Positions 20,721 through 31,994 of a DNA stretch of 64,000 nucleotides are shown in pieces. The notes under the pieces are model-generated. The model was not told the origin of the DNA, did not search any database, and saw only the letters and a program-made list of their open reading frames with translations. The DNA comes from Pachyseris speciosa. Lineage: Eukaryota; Cnidaria; Anthozoa; Scleractinia; Pachyseridae. Position numbers and translations under genes: made by a program. How positions within the stretch are numbered: the stretch's first letter is position 1; each line of letters opens with the position of its first letter. The stretch is taken from the NCBI GenBank assembly GCA_016490735.1, contig JAEMWC010000133.1:273501-337500 (forward strand). The letters run 5' to 3'.

Positions 20721-21639
20721 ACCAAAACACCGCACTTCTGATCACGTATTCACCTTGAAAGCACTAGTCTTAGCCTTGGAAATCCGCCAATATAATCCGT
20801 AAAATGTATCCTCAAAATCCGAAATACGAGTAGTTTTTTTAGTCAAATCTGTTGATCCGCGACCTTGTTCACCCCCCTCATAACTAATAAATGTAACAGT
20901 TCTCACTACAGCTGCCCCTGCGACCTGGAATTCGAAAACACTGGTAGTAATTTTCAACTTTTTTATTGAGAATAAAATTTTAATTGTATAAACATGTGAT
21001 ACCATAGAGCATTTGAGACACAACACAACTCTCTGTTAATCAGTGAAACGTAATATAAACTAAAACAATGGATTTTTACTAATAATAGCTTGCTAGATTG
21101 CTTCAAAAGTTCCTCTTCAACTTTGATAGTATGAACTTTAATACCACAGTAATACCAGCTGTCAGCCAAAATTGAAGCGAAGATCTGGAATAAATACATA
21201 AACACCATAATTAGTCTCTGCTAGCAAGTCAAACAAGATGTAATAATAACATTACTGTCTGGAAATATAAAGGTTATGATCTACTAAGCTCTACGTGCAC
21301 AAGGTTGAAAAGAACCCAAGTTTTGTTGATCGAGTCTGTCGATTCTTGTTTTATATTCGAGTTTGTCGATTCTGTGCCTCAGTAATCAGCTTTTCGGTGG
21401 AATATTTCAAGCCTGTGTTCTAAAGCATTTTCTTTTTTTTTTTTTTGATGAATACTCAAAAGAAATAACACAATACAACCCACCTTCTTGCTGCACTGAT
21501 TCTCCTAAGCTGAGCTCGTGTTCGAAGTATCTTCCCAAGGATACCTTGCGCACCTGGAAAGTTTTACCCGAGACCTCATTACGAGCCTAGCTGTGATCAA
21601 CTGAGATCTCATCTACACACCATATCATCTTCATATTTA
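20721..21639. other. no recognised feature
   Basis: Several frames of 75-94 codons lack known motifs. A T-rich run lies at 21431-21445. Nothing else is recognised. Confidence 0.4.
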
Positions 21640-22297
21640 CGCGGGGACTCCTTAAATGCCTCCTCAGGTTTTGGAGGGGCCAAAACTCTGCGGTATTGAA
21701 GTTGTCAACAATTATACCTATCTTGGAGTTAATTTTTCTTCTTCCTGGAGCTTTAGAGATTGCAAACCAAACTTAAAAGAAAAAACACGGAGATCCATTT
21801 TTGCAACTCGAGGGTATCTTAATTTGTTTTAAAGTTGCCCCTTGCGTTTACTAGCAAACTTTTTAATTCCCTTTTTCTTCCCATACTTTTATATGGTTCA
21901 GAAGTTTGGGGTATCTATGACACAAGTAAACAAACAGTGTCCAAATGTTGCAGCTAGAAATGAAATTGCTAGACTACCATAGTTACTTCAATTATTATGG
22001 ATTCACCTCCCAACTCTACCAACTAAAACTGAGAAAACAATAGTTATTCATCAATTAATGTTAGTGAATACAAACCGAAAATTAAGCTTCTATGCCTCAT
22101 TCAAGAAAGAAACCAGAAAAGCCGAATTTTTAGATCTGATCAACAATCCCAAACATAAAATTGATGTAAATAAATTTCGTCTAGGGAATCACAAATTGCA
22201 TATTGAAACGGGTAGGCGAACATCCCGGAATATTCCGAAACATCTCCAAAACAGGGAGAAACATCAATTTCAAAAACCTTATGAACACACGAAATAA
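21640..22297 (+). pseudogene. degenerate LINE ORF2 C-terminus
   Basis: Interrupted frames read VEVVNNYTYLGVNFSSSWSF, then KEKTRRSIFATRGYLN, LLYGSEVWGIYDTSK, and finally KFRLGNHKLHIETGR. These match the order after the RT domain in many animal non-LTR retrotransposons (YLGV..s.....F; LYGsEVWG; RI.NHkL.IEtGR). Several frameshifts and stops. It is a different family from the LINE at 25.5 kb. Confidence 0.7.
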
Positions 22298-23133
22298 GAT
22301 ATAACACGAAATAAATATAATCTTCAGTTAGAGATGAATTACTAAAGTAACATAACATTGTTTCCATGATACGGAAGTCCGGGATCGACGCCTTTCGACG
22401 CCTTTCGTAAATTTCTTCGACGCCATCAGATTCAGCAGCAAGAACAGAATATTTTACGCAAATATATGGGAAACAGAGTTTATGGTTGTAAAATGGTATC
22501 ATTCCTGGCTTCTACTGGGCTATTTTTATTTGAATTTCATTGAATCCAACAATATCAGACGCCAGAAAACTATATTTTCTTTTGGTGTGAACAGCTTGAT
22601 GTCTTGTTTGTGTTGTAATTCACCGCTACTCACTTGGTTCTAAATTTCTTTCTTCTGTTAGTATTAGACAGTCGTGTGCCAGAGATTCACGCAATCCTGT
22701 CACGATCCGGAGACGCAAAGATTACTGGCCAAGGTAAAGGGGAAAGCTGACGCACTAACTTCTCAATTACATTTAAAGAATGCACCAGGCAATGGAAAAG
22801 GAGAGACAAAGGAACCATAAATAAATCAACTGCAATGTTTGGAAAATTTGTGTTAGCTACTTTTCTGCCTTCAATAAGAATAGATAGGTTACATATGTCA
22901 ATAAACAAGTGTCCAGAACGCAACGTACTGATGACAAGGTGACAAGAGGAAATAGCATAAGTCAACAATGATAACCTCCTTAAAGCCCCAAAAACCATAT
23001 AATAAATATAATAAATCTCTGCACCTGTTCGAAACACAATGCGCCTTTTTTTAACCAAATCTTGACTGGACTTTTTATAGCCTGTAAAAGTGACGAAATC
23101 TAGCCATCATCCTTCACACGACAGAGCTAGTAA
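22298..23133. other. no recognised feature
   Basis: The minus-strand open frame 22687-23058 (123 codons, hydrophobic middle) has no recognised domain and is probably chance. Confidence 0.35.
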
Positions 23134-23263
23134 GGGGCATGGGTCTATTCCTGATTTGACGTCACAAACTTATTTGCATCGCGGTAAATCGCGGTACGTC
23201 TTTGCAAACGTGCATGAAAATCAGTTTGTGACGTCAAGTCAGGAATACTGAGACCCACGCCCC
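23134..23263. mobile_element. 130-base foldback MITE carrying two CRE palindromes
   Basis: Arms GGGGCATGGGTCTATTCCTG...AGTTTG and the inverse CAGTTTGTGACGTCAAG...GGGTCTCAG partner. Each arm contains a perfect TGACGTCA (23157-23164 and 23229-23236), the CREB/ATF consensus. It ends GGGGC/GCCCC. The target duplication is unclear. Confidence 0.7.
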
Positions 23264-23504
23264 TTCTGACTCGGTCGTTTGTACCAAATGATGCTTAGTT
23301 TATTACGGTTTGAAGTCCCTAAAAAGTCTGAAACAGGAAATAAAGGCTCTGCTAATGAATCTAATGATTTTTTTTGTCTCTGCGGAATCAACCGCAGTGA
23401 CGGGAGAGTGAAACAGGACACATGTCCCAATTGACATCATTTCCCCTTAAGACAAACCACAACACCGGGAACTACGTCCCCTACTCTTTTCGAACAGTGT
23501 GTGG

Positions 23505-23612
23505 GTTCTTTAACGTCCCACAGAATCAATTATGAAGAGTTGTGAGACGGGGTTTACGGTTTATCGTCCTTATCCGAGAAGACTAGAAAGTCTAACCATT
23601 TACAGAAATTTG
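23505..23612 (+). repeat. SINE body fragment
   Basis: GTGGGTTCTTTAACGTCCCACAGAATC...TGAGACGGG...TTATCGTCCTTATCCGAGAAG matches 4204-4312 closely, without the tRNA head. Confidence 0.75.
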
Positions 23613-23938
23613 CAGGTATTTGCTAAATGTGTTTGGAATAGAAGCAAAGTTTTATATTAGCGAAAAAATATTTGGGGCTTATGGGCACTTTATGGACATT
23701 CGCTCCAAAATCTTCCCATACTCAGACATTTTTTCGAACTTTAACTGCAGTGAAACGTCGACAATAACCAATTCTTGCCATAAAAGGCAAAACACAAACA
23801 ATGCAAAGCAAAACAAAAAATCGAGTTCATCGGGCTCATTCACTAATCCACTTGAATCTGTTTACTGGCAATTTCAAGGTATTGCAATGCTCCATGATTA
23901 CACCAATAAAAATTTTGTATTTCTCTTGATTTTATTAG

Positions 23939-24232
23939 ATCAGTCAATCGCAACCGTACCTTACAGAGTGTATTCAGAGTTGACCTTGCTGTTATCAAGA
24001 GATAGATTGAATATGGCAGGCAGGCTATTCAATCTGACAGCAGAGCAAGCTATCTTTTTGAGGGACAGGATAGACCAAGCCAGCAATTCACGTTTCAGTT
24101 TTGATGTGGTTTTCCAGTTGATGTGTGAACGGCGTGTGACGGTTGGTGAGCTTGCTCAAGTTCTGAGAGAGATGCACAGGCTCGATGCATTATCCGTGCT
24201 TGCCAAGGCTGGCTATCCTGTTTATATCCCAG
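23939..24232 (+). CDS. probable death-fold domain exon
   Basis: A 294-base exon bounded by an acceptor (TTTTATTAG|ATCAG) and a donor (TCCCAG|GTAAAAG), in phase 1 at both ends, as in shuffled domain exons. The roughly 98 residues run from SIATVPYRVYSELTLLLSRD through AEQAIFLRDRIDQASNSRF to VTVGELAQVLREMHRLDALS. The helix pattern and the C-terminal T-x-GEL-x-x-x-LR-x-x-x-x-x-DAL-x-x-L signature fit a death domain or death-effector-like fold, an adaptor for apoptosis or innate signalling. Upstream and downstream exons are not identified with confidence. The open frame extends on both sides only through intron sequence. The subfamily is uncertain. Confidence 0.55.
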
Positions 24233-24861
24233 GTAAAAGCGGGTGTAAATATGTTAACGCCTCACTCACTCATTCTCTTCTCCTTCTCATCATCCTCTCG
24301 ACATTTCTCTTCTCTTTCTAACGAGGCACGTAACGTCGCAGCTACCCGCTGTGTTCTAATCTTTCCACGCATCTTCCTCTCGATATCCCCTTGCACTGAA
24401 AGTTAGCTCAGCTTACTTTGATTTTCGCCCCGTTTTCATTTCAGGTTTTTGTTTCAGTTTGTTTGTTTGTTGGTTTGTTTGTTTGTTTGTTTGCCTCCCA
24501 CATTTTATCTTTGAGTTCCTGATAGTGCACAAGGTTGTAGCCGATACAAACAGTTGAACACTTTTGACTCAAGGAAACAAACCACCTTCTCGTCGTCGTA
24601 ACCGTCCGCGTCGTGGTCGACTATCTTCGTCATCACTATTATCACGATTCTAAGTTAAATAAGAAATCGAAAGTAACTAAGACTAAACCGATCAAACATT
24701 TTCCATCAACATTGTATTTGCTACACACAACATTCGGTGCAATGCCTAAATAGGCAAACATTGTTTGACCAAACGTTAGACAAAGTGAGCTCTCGAAACG
24801 CTTTTTTCTTATCACCGCTAAAATTTCGACGTTATCTGTTCTTAATTGGTTGCTCATTAAT

Positions 24862-25426
24862 GTATCAGTAAATTCCAAAAGTGCCCATCTCCCCCGGGCA
24901 TACCCCGGGTATTTGATCCGAAATTTGTCCCGCACGGTGGGGCATTTGACTATCGGCTAAAACATGGTCGGCGGTCGCCAGCTAAAGGGTTTCGCGCGTC
25001 TTTCGTGCGCAAATATGTCAAATATTCATTCATTCACCACAAGAGCCGCTTCGCTCCCGTAACTTCAAGATTCCGAGTAGATTTTCCGTTGTTTACTAAA
25101 TATACAGTTGATATTCCTTTATTCAAAGTTTGGAGTGCCGACAAAAGATATCGGAAAAGAGTTTTGGCGCACAATTTTTCGGATTTGGTTTGAAAAAGGT
25201 AAGTGATTTTAGAATAAAATATTCATTATGAGAGGAGAGCGTGCCAAAATGCTTCATGCAACGAGTGATTTACACTTGAGTTGTCCTTTTTGAGGCCCAG
25301 ACAATGGGCCATTTGACCGTTTAAACTGGAAACACAGCGGGGCATTTGATCAAAAATTTTCAAACAAGACAAATGCCCGGGTGTTTGCCCTGGGAGGGGA
25401 TGGGCGCTTTTGGAATTGACTGATAC
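24862..25426. mobile_element. TIR element family C with internal iterons
   Basis: Terminal inverted repeats of about 50 bases start GTATCAGTAAATTCCAAAAG and end CTTTTGGAATTGACTGATAC, followed inward by CCCCCGGGCAT. The motif GGGGCATTTGA(C/T) or GGGCCATTTGAC recurs in one orientation near both ends (24940, 25303, 25340). 565 bases, no transposase. It lies in the putative intron after the death-fold exon. Confidence 0.65.
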
Positions 25427-25513
25427 CATTTAAATTCTAGCGGTTTGCATTTGAGTTTTTTCGGCACTAAAGTTTTCGCCTCAAATTTTATAGGCTATGT
25501 TCGTAATATTTGA

Positions 25514-28500
25514 AGTCTTGATGAATTGCCATTGTCTTCTGCAATTAATAGTTCGACTTTGAAAGGAGATTCTCTTGAGGGTTCCTTTTCTTTTCTCCCT
25601 CGCGAACGTGGTTTTAAATTAGCTTCTCTCAACATAACTAGTTTACCGAAACACATTGATGAGTTGAGGATTCTGCTGGCCGACAGACCTATCGATATTT
25701 TATCGATTAATGAAACAAGACTAGATAATAGTGTAGTGGACCATGAGGTTCATATCTTGGGGTATGATATTATTCGCCGGGATAGAAACAGAAATGGTGG
25801 TGGTGTCTGTTTTTACGTCAGATCCACTATCAACTATTCACTACGTCCTGATTTGTCTGTTAACCAACTGGAAAATTTATGTATTGAGGTCCGAAAACCC
25901 CACTCCAAGCCTTTTGTAGTAGCCACTTGGTACAGGCCACCAGATTCGCCTACCGAAATCTTTACACATTTCGAATCACTAGTCGGCAGGCTTGACTCTC
26001 AAAATGTTGATTTCTACTTACTGGGTGATCTAAATTGCAATTTGGCCTCGTCTACATTTGATACTAACACGAATTTGCTAACAAGCATTGCTGATATTTA
26101 TAGTCTTCATCAACTTATTAGAGAACCAACTCGTATAACTAGTTCATCGTCAACTTTGCTTGATTTGATCTTTACAAACTGTCCTGATAAGGTGGCTCGT
26201 TCGGGAGTCTCTCATGTGGGTATCAGTGATCATAGTCTTGTCTATGCATATCGCAAACTTTGTATTGACCGATCTGGAAGTGGCCATAAAACTGTAACCT
26301 ATAGAAAATTCAAAAATTTCAGTAGTGAAAGTTTTCGAAACGACATTGCCTCGCAACGATGGGATGATGTTCTAAACTTTGAGGATCCTAATGATATGTG
26401 GCTGGCTTGGAAAACTCTATTTCTTAATGTTGTTGACAAACATGCACCTCTTCGTACGAAACGTGTTCGTCCATCGAAGTGTCCGTGGATAACACCGCAG
26501 TTGAAGAAATGCATGTGTGAAAGAGACAAGTTGAAAAGGAAAGCAACAATTACTAATGACCCATGGGATTGGGCAAATTTTAAGAAATTTCGCAATCAGG
26601 TCAACAACAAAATAAAAAATGCTAAAGAAATATATTACAAAAATGCTTTTCAGTATAGTAGGGGCAGTTCTCGAAAGACCTGGCAAACCATCAATGAACT
26701 CACTTCCAGGAACTCCAGTAATTTAACTGTAAGGGAAGTGAGACTTGATGATAATTCCATATCGATCCCTGAACAAGTGTCCGAAGCTTTTAATAAACAT
26801 TTCGCTAGTATTGGACCTAAACTTGCTAGTGAGATACATGCCGACACAAATGGTTTTAGCTATAGGGAGTTTCTCTCCGATACTGACAAGCGTTTTGAAC
26901 TTCAACCAACTGACAACAACAAAGTACGTTTTCTTTTATCCAAATTATGTATTTCAAAGGCGACAGGGCTTGACATGATATCCGCAAGACTCCTTAGGGA
27001 ATGCACTGACTTGATTTCTCACTCACTTTGTGAAATTTTTAATTTATCGATAGTCACTGGAGTTTTCCCTGAGGAGTGGAAATGTTCCAAAGTCATTCCC
27101 TTGTTCAAACAAGGCGAAAGAGCGGACATGAATAATTATCGTCCGATTTCAGTCATCCCTGTCATGGCGAAAGTTTTTGAACGGATTATTTATGATCAAC
27201 TGTATGCGTACCTCTCTGAAAATAACATGATCGCTGCTCATCAATCAGGTTTTCGATCTCTTCACTCAACGGTCACAGCTTTACTGGAGGCATCCAATAA
27301 TTGGGCTTATAATATCGATAAAGGAAACGTAAATGCCGTCGTGTTTCTTGACCTTAAAAAGGCGTTTGATACAGTTGATCATGATATTCTGTTATCTAAG
27401 TTAAGTTCCTATGGTATTCATGGGAACTCACTAAATTGGTTTAGGTCATATCTTGATAACCGTCAGCAAAAGTGCTTTATTAATGGTTCCTTATCTGACA
27501 AGTTACCTCTTGGTTGCGGTGTGCCTCAGGGGACAATTTTGGGTCCATTGTTGTTCTTGATCTATATTAATGACTTACCAAACTGTTTGTTAAGTTCGCA
27601 GCCTAGGATGTACGCTGATGATACGCATCTAACATTTTCAAGCAGCAATATAACCGCTATAGACGAAGCTTTAAATCGAGATCTTGATTCAGTCAATAAT
27701 TGGCTTGTCTCTAATAAACTTACATTGAATGCAACTAAAACTGAATTTATGCTTATTGGATCAAGGCAGCGAGTAAATACTCTTCCGAGACCCCCGAATC
27801 TTACCATTGGCGGTGTTCTTGTTAATCAAGTATCCACTGCAAAATCCTTAGGCGTCTATATAGATGAAAATCTCAGTTGGAGCTCTCACATTGAGAACTT
27901 AACTAAGAAAATTGCCTCTGGTATCGGCGCTCTCAAACGAATCCGCTCATTTGTACCTCCCGAAATTCTGAAGCTTATTTTCAATGCCTTAGTGCGGCCA
28001 CACTTTGACTATTGCAGTGTTGTGTGGGGAAACTGCAACTTAACACTCTCAAATAAATTGCAGAAATTACAAAATCGTGCTGCACGAATTTTGACTTTTT
28101 CCAGCTATGATGCTAATGCTTTAGATTTATTTAGTAAACTTGGGTGGAGAACATTAAGCACTCAGCGTGAAATGCAGAAAGCTCTTATGGTATTCAAATC
28201 CTTAAATGGTCTTACACCGGAGTATCTAAGCGAGCTGTTTGTCAACCGGTCTGACATAACTGAATACCTATTGAGGGACTCCGTGAACAAACTTGCTGTT
28301 CCATTGCCCCGCACCAACTTTTTGAAGAACAGTTTTAGCTACAGCGGTGCGGTACTTTGGAACAGCTTATCATCTGATCTGCGGCAGGCAGAATCACTCA
28401 ACGACTTTACTCATCTGCTTAACTACTTTTATCCTCTTCCATAACCTATGATTTTTAGAAACACGGCATTCATGTAAAGCAGTTTTTATAGTTTTGATAT

Positions 28501-28620
28501 TTTTAATGTTAGATATAGTTAGGTTAGTTAGGTTATGATGTAATTAAGATGGATTTTGTAACTGATGAATATACCGTGTCTAAATAAAGTTAACATACAT
28601 ACATACATACATACATACAA
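25514..28620 (+). mobile_element. CR1/L2-group LINE with near-intact ORF2
   Basis: A non-LTR retrotransposon with APE endonuclease and reverse transcriptase, a short 3' UTR and a (CATA)n tail at 28593-28620. There is no ORF1 and no ATG at the start of the open frame, so the 5' end looks truncated just ahead of the endonuclease. It is in the sense orientation of the death-fold exon. Confidence 0.9.
25526..28444 (+). CDS. LINE ORF2: APE endonuclease and reverse transcriptase
   Basis: 972 codons without interruption. The APE-type endonuclease spans about residues 28-240: LNITSLPKHIDEL, NETRLD, GGVCFYVRS, WYRPPDSP, LLGDLNCN and the terminal GISDHSLV. The reverse transcriptase spans about 490-760: NNYRPISVIPVMAKVFERI, HQSGFRSLHST, FLDLKKAFDTVDHDIL, GVPQGTILGPLLFLIYINDL and the catalytic MYADDTHL. 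A C-terminal region with YCSVVWGNC and LWNSL-type motifs follows. It nicks target DNA and primes reverse transcription from the 3' end. The frame opens at a TTG after an in-frame stop at 25511, with no upstream ATG, so the copy probably lost its start. The catalytic motifs look complete. Confidence 0.9.
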   Translation: MPLSSAINSSTLKGDSLEGSFSFLPRERGFKLASLNITSLPKHIDELRILLADRPIDILSINETRLDNSVVDHEVHILGYDIIRRDRNRNGGGVCFYVRSTINYSLRPDLSVNQLENLCIEVRKPHSKPFVVATWYRPPDSPTEIFTHFESLVGRLDSQNVDFYLLGDLNCNLASSTFDTNTNLLTSIADIYSLHQLIREPTRITSSSSTLLDLIFTNCPDKVARSGVSHVGISDHSLVYAYRKLCIDRSGSGHKTVTYRKFKNFSSESFRNDIASQRWDDVLNFEDPNDMWLAWKTLFLNVVDKHAPLRTKRVRPSKCPWITPQLKKCMCERDKLKRKATITNDPWDWANFKKFRNQVNNKIKNAKEIYYKNAFQYSRGSSRKTWQTINELTSRNSSNLTVREVRLDDNSISIPEQVSEAFNKHFASIGPKLASEIHADTNGFSYREFLSDTDKRFELQPTDNNKVRFLLSKLCISKATGLDMISARLLRECTDLISHSLCEIFNLSIVTGVFPEEWKCSKVIPLFKQGERADMNNYRPISVIPVMAKVFERIIYDQLYAYLSENNMIAAHQSGFRSLHSTVTALLEASNNWAYNIDKGNVNAVVFLDLKKAFDTVDHDILLSKLSSYGIHGNSLNWFRSYLDNRQQKCFINGSLSDKLPLGCGVPQGTILGPLLFLIYINDLPNCLLSSQPRMYADDTHLTFSSSNITAIDEALNRDLDSVNNWLVSNKLTLNATKTEFMLIGSRQRVNTLPRPPNLTIGGVLVNQVSTAKSLGVYIDENLSWSSHIENLTKKIASGIGALKRIRSFVPPEILKLIFNALVRPHFDYCSVVWGNCNLTLSNKLQKLQNRAARILTFSSYDANALDLFSKLGWRTLSTQREMQKALMVFKSLNGLTPEYLSELFVNRSDITEYLLRDSVNKLAVPLPRTNFLKNSFSYSGAVLWNSLSSDLRQAESLNDFTHLLNYFYPLP

Positions 28621-28828
28621 CGCTCACGCGAGCTCAAATATTGGTCCAACTATTAGTCCGTCATGCACGTGCGAAATTACACAAAACAACTTTTGGTACA
28701 GAGAAAAGCTCTTCACAAAAGGATCGCTTTGCCGAGATATTCTATGATTAAAAGGTCTGTTGTTTTTTCGTGTTTTTCGCTTCAGTCTTTATGAAGGTCT
28801 TTTAATTTTTGGTTTGACTTGATTTCAG

Positions 28829-28966
28829 ATGAGTGAACAGACGAAGAACCAGCTACTCGATATTGGAAGTAATGGATGGTCACACCTTTTCCTCTATCTT
28901 ATTCTTAATACGCTCGAAGCACTGGATGTCAATGCGCTTGGGCGGTTGATGAAAGTGCGTGGTTAG
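28829..28966 (+). CDS. possible small exon or short open frame
   Basis: A pyrimidine-rich tract ending TTGATTTCAG precedes ATGAGTGAACAGACG, which opens 45 codons to a stop at 28964. If spliced to the death-fold exon (phase 1) the frame would stop after two codons. So it is either a terminal exon with a very short coding tail or an unrelated first exon. Function unknown. Confidence 0.2.
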   Translation: MSEQTKNQLLDIGSNGWSHLFLYLILNTLEALDVNALGRLMKVRG

Positions 28967-29200
28967 ACTGTGAATAGACGCCACAGGGCATAGGATTCTG
29001 AGATTGCGTTAATAGCCCTCTTTCATAATGGCGGATGATTTGATTATTCTTTTGTAAGTAAGTTAATCAGTCTTAGTAGCATCACTTTAAAGTAAAAGTT
29101 CTATTGAATGTTGCACATGCTAACGAGGCTAGTTATCATAAAAGTAGAAGAATAATTTGTCTGGCGCCATTATGTAAAAGGTCTATAGAGTGACGTAGAT

Positions 29201-29293
29201 AGGGATGGGGGCCGGGGATGGGGGGCCGGGGATGGGGTGCCGGGGATGGGGTGCCGGGGATGGGGTGCCGGGGATGGGGGCCGGGGATGGGGG
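29201..29293 (+). repeat. G-rich 14-base minisatellite
   Basis: Six to seven units of GGGGATGGGGTGCC or close variants. Runs of four G every few bases make it a candidate G-quadruplex former on the plus strand. Confidence 0.85.
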
Positions 29294-29574
29294 ACTTGGA
29301 ATGTTGTTCGTGCCAGTGGAAAAATCCTGGCTACGGACCTTTAGATTTGACTACCAGTACGAGATCGAGTACGAGTACGACTTCTTAAATCTGCGCTAAT
29401 AAAGTTTTACGAGCCTATCCAACGAACGGAAATAACCAGAAGGCTTCACAATTTTTCGTTCCCTATAATATAATTTTATGCTCTGACACTGAATAAGCCA
29501 TACTGATTGCGTTTTTTCTTAGATGCTTCCTGATAGAAAGCTTTGGTGTAGAAATATATCGTTTTAGTAAGCAT

Positions 29575-29765
29575 TATGGTGACTTTAACTAGAGAGAAAA
29601 TTGAACTGAAAACCCTCAAAATATCTGGAGAGAAACAATCGAACAGATCATATCTCTTGCCAGCGAATGCAACCGCTCGCTGTAGGGTTGGTGAATTTTA
29701 ATTTGTATTTTTGTTGGTAACATTGTACTTTTAGGCTCAATATATCTCTGCAAGTAAATAATTTC
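29575..29765 (+). pseudogene. GPCR 3'-UTR relic
   Basis: The sequence from AAATTGAACTGAAAACCCTC through GCATTGTACTTTTAGGCTCAA-like text to CTCTGCAAGTAAAT closely parallels 33616-33783, immediately downstream of the receptor stop at 33570. No receptor coding sequence precedes it, so a receptor gene was lost or never copied here. Confidence 0.65.
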
Positions 29766-31994
29766 ATCCCATTTAAATGTTTTTTTTTTTGTTTTGTTTC
29801 AATTGAAAGTCAGAACATTAATGAAAGAGGGCGCAGTTCTTTAGACGAAGTAGGATGTAATTAGAGGCGTGTTCTTGGCAAAAAGCTGTAGACGATATAC
29901 AGATTGGAAGGAACTAAATTAAACCCTATAGTGCGAAAGAAAACAAAAGTACTTTTACCCAACGGACAGGAAATGATGAATATATAGATTTGTAGTTAAT
30001 GAGCAAAGACAGGTGGACTCGAAACACTCGAAAGGAGCTAACTCACTAAATATTCTTTTCCAGAAACTTTAAGTAATTGAGAAGTGCTATAGAAATGTAC
30101 GGTACGAATGGAGCAAGACAATTGAAACTGAGTTTCTATTCAGTTTCATGTCGTCCTAAATTAGTTCCTTCCAATACGAATACGTTTTGCTGTCAATATG
30201 AAATCGGCACTGGGACACTGTTCGCGCAAATTTTGAATGTTAAAGTAGATCTTTTTGTTCTACCACCTGGCGTTTACCACACTGCACTTTGAAGACTAAG
30301 TAAAGCTGTACAAACAAATAACTCTTGCACAACTGATATAAAAACCTAGTTGAGCTTGTACAATCGGTTACGTCATTACTTACATCTACGATTACACCTA
30401 TTATCTATCCTAAATGTTCACCACGTGAGAGACAGAATAAACCACTATTGTTGAAGATTGTGAAACTCCTTACTACTACTTACGAATGTTTTATAAAAGC
30501 AATAAACCGCATTTTCTATCAGGGTTTTCCGGCGTAATAAATCCGCGTGGGATGTTGGGATTTACAAGCTTTTTTCGTGTTTTCTTATCTTCTCGGTGGG
30601 TTTATTACGCTGAGAATCCCATAGAAAATGTGGTCTATTGCTAAAATAACTCTTGAAGTGCATTATTCCTGATGCCGCTATCAAAGACAGGTTTAAGAAT
30701 AAACTTCATCACTGTCTTGCTTTTCAAATAGCTGTGATTTAAATAAAGATTTACCTCTACTAATTCACTGGCATGGCGCTCTTTCTAAATAGTGTTTAGG
30801 CTGAGGCAAGGGCAGTTCAGTTACGCTGCCTTCTCTGCCTTGAGGTCATTGCTTTCACTTTCGTTCGAATTGATTTGTTATTTGTGAGCAGTTATTTATA
30901 GCCGACTTAAACGTCTCTTAACCAATCAAACGTGCAGAATAATCATCATTATTTCATTTTGCCGTTTTCAAGATCGTAAGTTAGGTTGTACAGTATACGC
31001 GCTTCGTGGTTGGAATTTTAGTTGATTACATATGCGGAATATATGCCAAGCGTATGTGTTGTAGTTTAATTTTACTGTCTTCGGTTGAATTTCTTTCTTT
31101 TGTTGTTGTGTATGGTAATTTATGATAATGAGCACAAAACAAAGCAAAATAAAAATTGAACCAAGGATAGAATTGAACCACAACCTGACATATGCACTGA
31201 TTCAGGGCATATACCAAACGTGTAACAAGATTGGGCTGAGCCGGAAAGAGTGAAATCCGCCTGAGACAAACCACGCATATCCACTTCCGAATTAAAAATG
31301 GAAATACAACACGATAGAAATAGAATATAGAATATAGATAGAAATGCATGAAACTCAAACAAAGTGTATTAGATGTGAAAGTGGGGAACGAAGAGATTTT
31401 TAACTGCAACTTTGAGAGGACTGGGCGAGAGGGAGAATACAGGACGTGGACATTAACTGTATGAGGTCCAACTCGAATTGTCCCCCAAGGGAATGTTAGC
31501 GATTGTCATGGCAACAATCTAACTAAGTCCAACGCTAGCAGCACGCGTACTGGTCCTTAGAACGGTGTGTTAAATAACAAAATATGGCAGTTTTGCCATT
31601 TATTGTTGAACTTACACAACAACACAACAACAACAAGCTCGACCAACTTTGTGAGGACAAGTATTGGCTATTTTATGGCAAGCAAGATAATTTCCATGGT
31701 ACACAAAATTTCGAAACAACCGCAGCTTTCTCTTGACGCTGGACAAAGTGCATGTTCTTGAACTCCATTCCATAGAGAGGACTGACTCCAGATGAAATGT
31801 CGTCCTACTCAACTGCTTCAATTATTGCTTCTTGATAAAAAATAACAAATTCGTACGTATTCTTTTGTCGACAAGATAATCTTTTGCAACCATATTTTCT
31901 TAGTGTCACCAATGACGTAGTTTTTTTTTTTTTTTTCAGTATATGATTTCCATTTTGCACAGTATTGCGCTGCTCACGGATGTGATAGTAATCA
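29766..31994. other. GPCR cluster spacer
   Basis: Contains block X (30640-30870: CTTGAAGTGCATTATTCCTGATG...GGGCAGTTCAGTTACGCTG), also present diverged at 45210-45780. It also holds an imperfect inverted pair around 30515-30640 (CGCATTTTCTATCAGGGTTTT against AATCCCATAGAAAATGTGG). No gene is recognised; the open frames near 31026-31409 appear spurious. Confidence 0.5.

Noticed and set aside
22687..23058. 123-codon minus-strand gene
   Set aside because: No recognisable family, no splice or promoter signals, and composition like the surrounding AT-rich DNA.
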